This document shows positions 58,871-64,000 of a DNA stretch of 64,000 bases, in pieces (the stretch's first letter is position 1; each line of letters starts with the position of its first letter). The translations under genes and the position numbers were made by a program. The notes under the pieces are model-generated. The model had not been told where the DNA came from. It did no database searches and saw only the letters and a program-made list of their open reading frames with translations. The stretch is from contig NZ_VMDW02000135.1 in assembly GCF_007644045.2 (NCBI RefSeq), positions 62,001 through 126,000 on the forward strand, given 5' to 3'. This DNA comes from Vogesella urethralis. GTDB taxonomy: Bacteria; Pseudomonadota; Gammaproteobacteria; Burkholderiales; Chromobacteriaceae.

Positions 58871-59806
58871 TCAGTCGGCCAGATGCTGGAACAGCGCGGT
58901 CGACAGGTAACGCTCGCCGAACGACGGAATGACCACCACGATCAGCTTGCCAGCATTTTCCGGGCGCTTGGCCAGCTGCAGCGCGGCCCACACGGCGGCG
59001 CCGGACGAGATGCCCACCAGTACACCTTCCTGGCTAGCCACGGCACGAGCGGTCTCGAACGCGTCATCGTTGCCGACGCGGATGATTTCGTCGTAGATGC
59101 CGGTATTGAGAATGGGCGGCACAAAGCCGGCGCCGATGCCCTGGATCGGGTGCGGGCCCTTGGCACCACCAGACAGCACCGGCGACGCATCCGGCTCTAC
59201 CGCCACGATCTGTACGCCCGGCTTGCGCGCTTTCAGCACTTCGCCCACGCCGGTGATGGTACCGCCGGTGCCGACGCCGGCTACCAGAATATCCACCTGG
59301 CCGTCGGTATCGCGCCAGATTTCTTCGGCGGTGGTGTTGCGGTGGATCTCGGGGTTGGCCGGGTTTTCAAACTGTTGCGGCATGAAGTGGGTGTCGGGGT
59401 TGGCCGCCACGATCTCGCGGGCTTTGGCGATGGCACCGCCCATGCCGTCCGGGCCGGGGGTCAGTACCAGCTCGGCACCGTAGGCGCGCAGCAGCTGGCG
59501 GCGCTCGCGGCTCATGGTTTCCGGCATGGTGATGATCAGCTTGTAACCGCGCGCCGCGCACACCATGGCCAGGCCGATACCGGTGTTGCCGGAGGTGGGC
59601 TCCACGATCACGGTGCCGGGGCCGATCTTGCCGTCTTGCTCGGCGGCATCGATCATCGCTACCGCAATGCGGTCTTTCACGCTGTGGCCGGGGTTAAAGA
59701 ACTCCAGCTTGGCCACCACGGTGGCGCCGGCGCCTTCGGTGACACGGTTCAGGCGCACCAGCGGCGTGTTGCCGATGAGGTCGGTGACGGAAGAAGCAAT
59801 ACGCAT
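58871..59806 (-). CDS. cysK: Cysteine synthase A
   Basis: The 311-residue PLP enzyme makes cysteine from O-acetylserine and sulfide. It has the PLP lysine K44 in NPGHSVKDR, the substrate loop [12 protein letters not shown] and the phosphate loop [13 protein letters not shown]. The [13 protein letters not shown] segment is typical of CysK rather than CysM. Its terminator downstream is split by the inserted element. Confidence 0.96.
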   Translation of the reverse strand: MRIASSVTDLIGNTPLVRLNRVTEGAGATVVAKLEFFNPGHSVKDRIAVAMIDAAEQDGKIGPGTVIVEPTSGNTGIGLAMVCAARGYKLIITMPETMSRERRQLLRAYGAELVLTPGPDGMGGAIAKAREIVAANPDTHFMPQQFENPANPEIHRNTTAEEIWRDTDGQVDILVAGVGTGGTITGVGEVLKARKPGVQIVAVEPDASPVLSGGAKGPHPIQGIGAGFVPPILNTGIYDEIIRVGNDDAFETARAVASQEGVLVGISSGAAVWAALQLAKRPENAGKLIVVVIPSFGERYLSTALFQHLAD

Positions 59807-59927
59807 TGTTTATTCTCCTGTTGAGCGCACGGCGCAGGCCGTTATGCTGAGCAATTCTATACAGTCACACCCGGGCTGCCTAATACCGTTTTTTGATAAG
59901 TTTCGAACGCTTGCCTATAACCGGCAC

Positions 59928-60464
59928 TCACGAGATGCCGGGCATCACGCGGCAGCCGGCTTGCCATACCGCGTCGTCGTAAGCCACCAGCACGATGCGC
60001 TGCAGCTCATGCGCCGGTGCTGCGGCCAACCATTCGGTAATGGCCTGCCACGCCACGCTCATCGCCGCCAGCGCCGGGTAACCGTATACGCCGCAACTGA
60101 TGGCCGGGAACGCCAGCTCGCGCACGCCACGGTTGGCCGCTTCGTCTAGGCAATGGCGGTAACACAGCGCCAGCTGGGCGGCTTCGTCCTCGTCGCCACC
60201 GCGCCATACCGGGCCGACGGTATGAAACACCCAGCGTGCCGGCAGCGCGAAACCGGGCGTTACCCGTACCTCGCCCACCGGGCAAAAGCCGTGCTGCAAA
60301 CAGGCCTGCAGCATGCCGGGGCCGGCAGCTCGATGGATGGCACCGTCCACCCCGCCGCCGCCACGCAAGCCACGGTTGGCCGCATTGACGATGGCGTCTA
60401 CCGCCAGCCGGGTGATATCGCCGCGCCACAATTCGATGGTGACGCCGTGTTGACGTGTCAGCAT
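59928..60464 (-). CDS. Macrodomain protein, O-acetyl-ADP-ribose deacetylase type
   Basis: The 178-residue protein is a single macrodomain: [34 protein letters not shown] in front, then [12 protein letters not shown]. This is the YmdB/MacroD-like pattern with ADP-ribose binding. It may remove ADP-ribose or acetyl-ADP-ribose. I chose the ATG at 60464, where homology starts. Three repeat-motif copies fall inside the gene (60023, 60131, 60374), an unusual density. Confidence 0.92.
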   Translation of the reverse strand: MLTRQHGVTIELWRGDITRLAVDAIVNAANRGLRGGGGVDGAIHRAAGPGMLQACLQHGFCPVGEVRVTPGFALPARWVFHTVGPVWRGGDEDEAAQLALCYRHCLDEAANRGVRELAFPAISCGVYGYPALAAMSVAWQAITEWLAAAPAHELQRIVLVAYDDAVWQAGCRVMPGIS

Positions 60465-60484
60465 GCTTGGTTTTGTCCTTGCTG

Positions 60485-60519
60485 AAAAAACAAAACCCCT
60501 CGCCGTATCGGGAGGGGTT
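60485..60519 (-). terminator. Terminator of proQ
   Basis: AACCCCTC and GAGGGGTT form an 8-bp stem, with a T-rich run on the minus strand (TTTTGTTTTTTC). Confidence 0.9.
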
Positions 60520-60537
60520 GTCTGGCCGCTGCGCGGA

Positions 60538-60990
60538 TTATTCCGCGCTGTCGGTCTTGGCGGCTTCGGCGACCACGGCTTCGGCAGCCGGTACCTCGGC
60601 GGCAACCGGCGCTGCAGCGTCGGTCTTGGCCGGGCGTGGCTGCACCATGCGCTCGGCAGCGGCTTTTTCTTCGGCGCTGACTACGCCGACCGGCTTCATC
60701 GCCAGGTCGAAGCGCTTGCCGCCACGGGCCAGCGACTTGATGTAGCGCTGACGGCGGCAGTGGTTGGCCAGCACGCGGGCCACCAGTTGGGCGTCGAACT
60801 GCGGCAGTTCGGCGATCAGCGCCTCGTGGATGCCCAGCGCCAGCGGCAGGAAGCGTTTGAACACGTCGTACTTGGCGTAGACGTGAGCGGCGATCATCTC
60901 GGTCTGGCTTTTCTTGCTCAGGCTTTGTACGGCCGTCTTCAGTGCCGCACCCAGTGCTGTTTCATTATTCGGTTTCATGGCGTTTTTCAT
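60538..60990 (-). CDS. proQ: ProQ/FinO-family RNA chaperone
   Basis: The 150-residue protein has a FinO/ProQ domain over residues 10-105 ([59 protein letters not shown]) and an Ala/Glu-rich flexible tail. Such proteins bind structured RNAs and 3' ends. It is short, like the minimal ProQ of Neisseria, without the C-terminal Tudor-like domain of E. coli ProQ. A second ATG four codons in is an alternative start. Confidence 0.92.
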   Translation of the reverse strand: MKNAMKPNNETALGAALKTAVQSLSKKSQTEMIAAHVYAKYDVFKRFLPLALGIHEALIAELPQFDAQLVARVLANHCRRQRYIKSLARGGKRFDLAMKPVGVVSAEEKAAAERMVQPRPAKTDAAAPVAAEVPAAEAVVAEAAKTDSAE

Positions 60991-61124
60991 GGTTCAGGTC
61001 ACCGGGCAAAGCAGGTTTGCGCGCAGTCCTTTCAGTATCGGCACGTGCGGACGGCGACGCCATCCGGCAAAAAGGGGGCTATCTTAATGCAGCCGGCGCC
61101 CAGACGCCAGCCGCATGACACCGC

Positions 61125-61553
61125 TTACCAACAGTTGGCCGCAGTATAGCCACTGGTGGCGCTGGTCACGCCCTTCAGACCAGTATTGGTTAGCGTCAGG
61201 ATATTGCACTTGTCGGTATTCTGCCCGGCCTTGCTTTGCGGCGTGGCACTAAGGGTGTAACCGACAGTCGGGCTGGCCGCCGCGATGCTGATGTTGTAGT
61301 AACCGTTTTCGGTCAGGCCACTGCTGGCAATGCCCATCACCGAGCCTAGCGACGCCAGCGTGGTGCTATACGTATTGTTGGCCGAATAGTAGCGCTCCTG
61401 CGCCAGCGCCACCGCGGCCAGCGCGGTCTTGGCCTCGGTACGGTTGGCGCGAATCACGTAGTCGCGGTACAGCGGCATGGCAATGCTGGTAAGAATACCG
61501 ACAATCGCCACCACAATGACCAGCTCGATCAGGGTAAAGCCCTGTTGTTTCAT
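61125..61553 (-). CDS. pilE: Type IV minor pilin PilE
   Basis: The 142-residue prepilin begins [29 protein letters not shown], with a six-residue leader cut before Phe and the E5 of mature pilins. The C-terminal Cys pair (C in DKCNIL and the last-but-one residue) forms the D-loop. GGAG lies 7 nt before the ATG at 61553, which I prefer to the ATG at 61571 inside the pilX end. It is the last gene of the pilin operon. pilY1, usually between pilX and pilE, is absent. Confidence 0.9.
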   Translation of the reverse strand: MKQQGFTLIELVIVVAIVGILTSIAMPLYRDYVIRANRTEAKTALAAVALAQERYYSANNTYSTTLASLGSVMGIASSGLTENGYYNISIAAASPTVGYTLSATPQSKAGQNTDKCNILTLTNTGLKGVTSATSGYTAANCW

Positions 61554-61567
61554 GTTTGTCTCCGCGT

Positions 61568-61984
61568 TCATTCTTCTACCGATACCACTGATTCCAGCGC
61601 CGTTACCGAGTTCGGGTCGTTGCGCAAGCCGGTGGCGCTGGCCTGGATACGGTAATACACCTTACCGCCCGAGGCCGTGCAGTTGTTGACGCAACTGATG
61701 GTATAGCTGGACGACGCCCCACCCAGAGGCGAGACCGTGGCGCGTGACGGCAATGGCACCGAAGCGGTGATATTACTGAGGTCATCGGCCGTGCCCAGGT
61801 AGATCTCGCCTTCGCGCAGCGCCGCTTCGGCGGCAAAAAAAGCCACGTTTTTTTCGCGCAGGTTACCGGCAATCTTCTCCTGCACGATGGCACTCTTGGT
61901 GACGGCAAAACCCAGCAGGCCCAGCACCAGCAGGAACACCATCACCACCAACAGCGAAAAGCCGCGTTGCTGCATCCGGCTCAT
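61568..61984 (-). CDS. pilX: Type IV pilus assembly protein PilX
   Basis: The 138-residue minor pilin starts [32 protein letters not shown] and continues with the PilX N-terminal pattern [26 protein letters not shown]. It overlaps pilW by 4 bp. It helps prime pilus assembly. Confidence 0.9.
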   Translation of the reverse strand: MSRMQQRGFSLLVVMVFLLVLGLLGFAVTKSAIVQEKIAGNLREKNVAFFAAEAALREGEIYLGTADDLSNITASVPLPSRATVSPLGGASSSYTISCVNNCTASGGKVYYRIQASATGLRNDPNSVTALESVVSVEE

Positions 61985-62688
61985 GGCGCATTCCTCACGT
62001 AAACCGAGGTGCGGAACACCTTGGCGATCCGGTTATTACTGGTACTGCTGGCCGCGTTGTTGCAGTCGGTAAAGCTCACCGCCGACGGCGCCACATTGTT
62101 TTCCAGTGACTCCACCACCATGCACACGCGGATAGCGTACACCGCCGACGCCGGTGGCGCGGCAACGTAGCCATCGGGAATACGATCGCCGGTGGTGTCT
62201 TGCCCGTACTGGAACACCAGCTGTGTCACACCAGGCACCACTTCGTTACCATCGCAACGCAGGCTGGTGCCGCTACGATCAATCACATGCGTTCGCGACG
62301 CGTTTTGTGTCAGCCCCTGGCCGCTACAATCGACGATATTGCCGTCGTCGGCACCGCGCACCCGCAACTGCAAGGTGGACGAAGTACCGGCAAACAGCTG
62401 CGAGGCCTGCATCGCCAGAGCACTGCCACTGGCATTGGTAGCCGGGTACAGTGTGGCAAAGCTGGTGGCAATTTCGGAGTTGGCCGCGTACCCGGCCTGA
62501 CGGATCTGCTGCCCCAGCCACGATATGGCAAAGCGGCCACGCTCCTGCACGTCGGCTTGGGCCTGCTGCGTGCGATAGGTGCTCTTGTTGGCGATGAAGA
62601 ACTGCGCTGCTACCAGGATCAGGAACAGCGACAGTACCAGCGATACCATCAGCTCGACCATGGTCAGACCGTATTGTCTTGTCTTCAT
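61981..62688 (-). CDS. pilW: Type IV pilus assembly protein PilW
   Basis: The 235-residue prepilin starts MKTRQYGLTMVELMVSLVLSLFLILVAAQFFIANKSTYRTQQAQADVQERGRFA, the PilW hallmark, with E5 of the mature form present. Cysteines at 117, 142, 189 and 209 may make disulfides. It is part of the primer complex at the pilus tip. Confidence 0.92.
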   Translation of the reverse strand: MKTRQYGLTMVELMVSLVLSLFLILVAAQFFIANKSTYRTQQAQADVQERGRFAISWLGQQIRQAGYAANSEIATSFATLYPATNASGSALAMQASQLFAGTSSTLQLRVRGADDGNIVDCSGQGLTQNASRTHVIDRSGTSLRCDGNEVVPGVTQLVFQYGQDTTGDRIPDGYVAAPPASAVYAIRVCMVVESLENNVAPSAVSFTDCNNAASSTSNNRIAKVFRTSVYVRNAP

Positions 62689-62693
62689 GGCGT

Positions 62694-63275
62694 TTACCTG
62701 AACACGTAGCTAAGGCTGGCCGCGCCGGTGCGCGGGTCTTGCCAGTTGATGACCACCTGGAATGCACAAGGTTGGTTGGCTGCAGAACCGGAAGCCAGCG
62801 AATAATCGCAATTGGCCGCCGTGATGCCGCTGGCCACCGCGCCGTTGCGCATCAGGTTCAGGCTCCAGGTACCGGACGGCAATACGGCGCTGGCATTGTT
62901 GATCCAGGTGTCCATGTCGTTATCGTCCGCCGTGGCAATGGCCGACTGGCTGGCGCTCACCGCCCCGCACATGGTAGAAGCCCCGCTCAGGCTGGTACTG
63001 GAAGCGGCGTTAAGGTAGCAACCCACCGCCGAGGCGAGGCGATAGAGGTTATTGTCTTCGTCGTAGACATAGATATTGTCGCCGGTATTGGCACGTACCC
63101 GCTCGGCGTAAGCCAGCGCCAGCTCTCCGGCGCTGGCGCGCAGATAAGCCAGCCGCGTGGATTGCAACGCATTGGTCTGCAGCATCGATACCGCCAGCAG
63201 GCCGAAGCCGATGATCACCACCGACACCAGCAGCTCGACGAAGGCAAAGCCTTGCTGTGACGCCTTGCTGTTCAT
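62694..63275 (-). CDS. pilV: Type IV pilus modification protein PilV
   Basis: The 193-residue prepilin has MNSKASQQGFAFVELLVSVVIIGFGLLAVSMLQTNALQSTRLAYLRASAGELALAYAERVRAN, with the PilV-type N-terminus and helix. It starts immediately after the fimT stop (TGAATG). Confidence 0.9.
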   Translation of the reverse strand: MNSKASQQGFAFVELLVSVVIIGFGLLAVSMLQTNALQSTRLAYLRASAGELALAYAERVRANTGDNIYVYDEDNNLYRLASAVGCYLNAASSTSLSGASTMCGAVSASQSAIATADDNDMDTWINNASAVLPSGTWSLNLMRNGAVASGITAANCDYSLASGSAANQPCAFQVVINWQDPRTGAASLSYVFR

Positions 63276-63800
63276 TCAGTTACCCACCTTGATACTGCCA
63301 TACGGCGCAATGGTGACCGTGGCCGACACGGTGCTGTCGCTATTGCGGAACACCACGACACCGTCACTACTATTGATACGCGCATTGCTGGCGTCGGACT
63401 TCACCTGGCCACTGGGAGCAAAGCGCAAACCGGCCAGACTGGCCGACGCCACGGCACCGGCTTCGGCCTGGTGCACTTTCAGTACCGTACCGCTGGCGCC
63501 CCCGGTGCGGACCAGCATGATCCAGTTCTGGTTCCACTGTGCGGCCGTACCGCAGCTGGTGGCGGTGCTCTGCGAGGCGGCGCATACCGTCACGTCGGCA
63601 CCACGCCGGATGGCCTCGGAGCGCGCCTGCCCCAGATCCGCCGCCAGCGCGTAGGCAAACGACTGCACCTTGTTCTGCGCCACAAAGCGGTTGTACGCCG
63701 GCACCGCGTACGACATCACGATGGCAATAATGGCCACCACGATGATCATCTCCACCAATGTAAAACCCCGCAGCCTTCTCATCTTGAACCGACCCGCCAT
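63276..63800 (-). CDS. fimT: Type IV minor pilin FimT/GspH family
   Basis: The prepilin has the leader MRRLRG cut before FTLVEMIIVVAIIAIVMSYAVPAYNRF and a GspH-type domain (LGQARSEAIRRGADVTVCA). FimT proteins in competent bacteria can bind DNA through C-terminal basic residues. The ATG at 63800 and one six codons later (63782) are both possible. It is the first gene of the operon. Confidence 0.9.
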   Translation of the reverse strand: MAGRFKMRRLRGFTLVEMIIVVAIIAIVMSYAVPAYNRFVAQNKVQSFAYALAADLGQARSEAIRRGADVTVCAASQSTATSCGTAAQWNQNWIMLVRTGGASGTVLKVHQAEAGAVASASLAGLRFAPSGQVKSDASNARINSSDGVVVFRNSDSTVSATVTIAPYGSIKVGN

Positions 63801-64000
63801 CGCGCGACAGATACTCCAGTCTAGCGCAGCCGGTCAAACCACAGCCACGCGCTTTTACAGAAAAACCTTGTTACAGGCCGGCAGCGTAGCGCAGTCTGTG
63901 CTATCGATACAAACCCGATCGTTAATTCTGTTTACAGCTGTCAAAAGCAGAAGCCATTTTAAAGTGGCAGCCTAGCTCCCGTCAGCGTCATCCACGACCA
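63801..64000. other. Upstream region of the pilin operon
   Basis: It is AT-richer than the rest (63895-63965), as expected for a promoter. I cannot assign a clear promoter or a gene to the last 200 bp. Confidence 0.4.

Overview
The window reads as about 64 kb of chromosome from a GC-rich, motile, piliated Gram-negative betaproteobacterium. The protein set (FbpABC iron uptake, GlsA, ProQ, PilE/V/W/X pilins, a one-block flagellar cluster, LpxH, FlgP/FlgT) best fits the Neisseriales, in particular Chromobacteriaceae such as Vogesella, Chromobacterium or Aquitalea. This placement is inferred from protein style and was not tested by any search. Most of the window is ordinary core genome. The accessory pieces are one IS4-family insertion sequence (9544-10932) and one small related non-autonomous element (58471-58833).

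Layout. 1-3.5 kb: a truncated ArnT-type glycosyltransferase, another glycosyltransferase, rpmE and cysS on the minus strand. 3.6-12.7 kb (plus strand): a YddA/SbmA-type ABC exporter, D-lactate dehydrogenase overlapping a diguanylate cyclase, arfB, motA, the IS, an HD hydrolase and glsA. 12.8-14.3 kb: yebC followed by a periplasmic binding protein whose signal-peptide codons contain the yebC terminator. 14.4-26.1 kb: the flagellar block fliEFGHIJKLMNOPQR, all on the minus strand. Upstream of it are a sigma54 activator (FleR type), a CheB methylesterase without receiver domain, a low-molecular-weight phosphatase and uvrB. 31-38 kb: pbpG, the iron transporter fbpABC, and flgT-flgP, which encode H-ring parts of the flagellar basal body. 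38-42.7 kb: two cyclophilins, lpxH, lactate permease lldP and mscL. 42.7-54.4 kb: a sugar kinase, a porin, and an alpha-glucoside/maltose ABC operon (malE-malF-malG-GH13 glucosidase-malK) headed by a TorS-like hybrid two-component system. 54.5-61 kb: bacterioferritin, dcd, a gpx-ohrR peroxide operon, small genes, the non-autonomous element, cysK, a macrodomain protein and proQ. 61.1-63.8 kb: a minor-pilin operon, fimT-pilV-pilW-pilX-pilE.

The most striking signal is not a gene. The 10-mer GCGGCCAACC or its complement occurs about 37 times on both strands in roughly equal numbers. Eleven copies extend to the 12-mer GCGGCCAACCTT. Base composition alone predicts less than one. Copies cluster just after stop codons, and two places hold inverted pairs. 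That is how DNA uptake sequences behave in Neisseriaceae, but the motif is unlike the known GCCGTCTGAA dialects. A second system-level observation is that the IS and the small element share terminal sequences, and each sits inside an intrinsic terminator hairpin (that of motA and that of cysK) with the hairpin sequence repeated on both sides.
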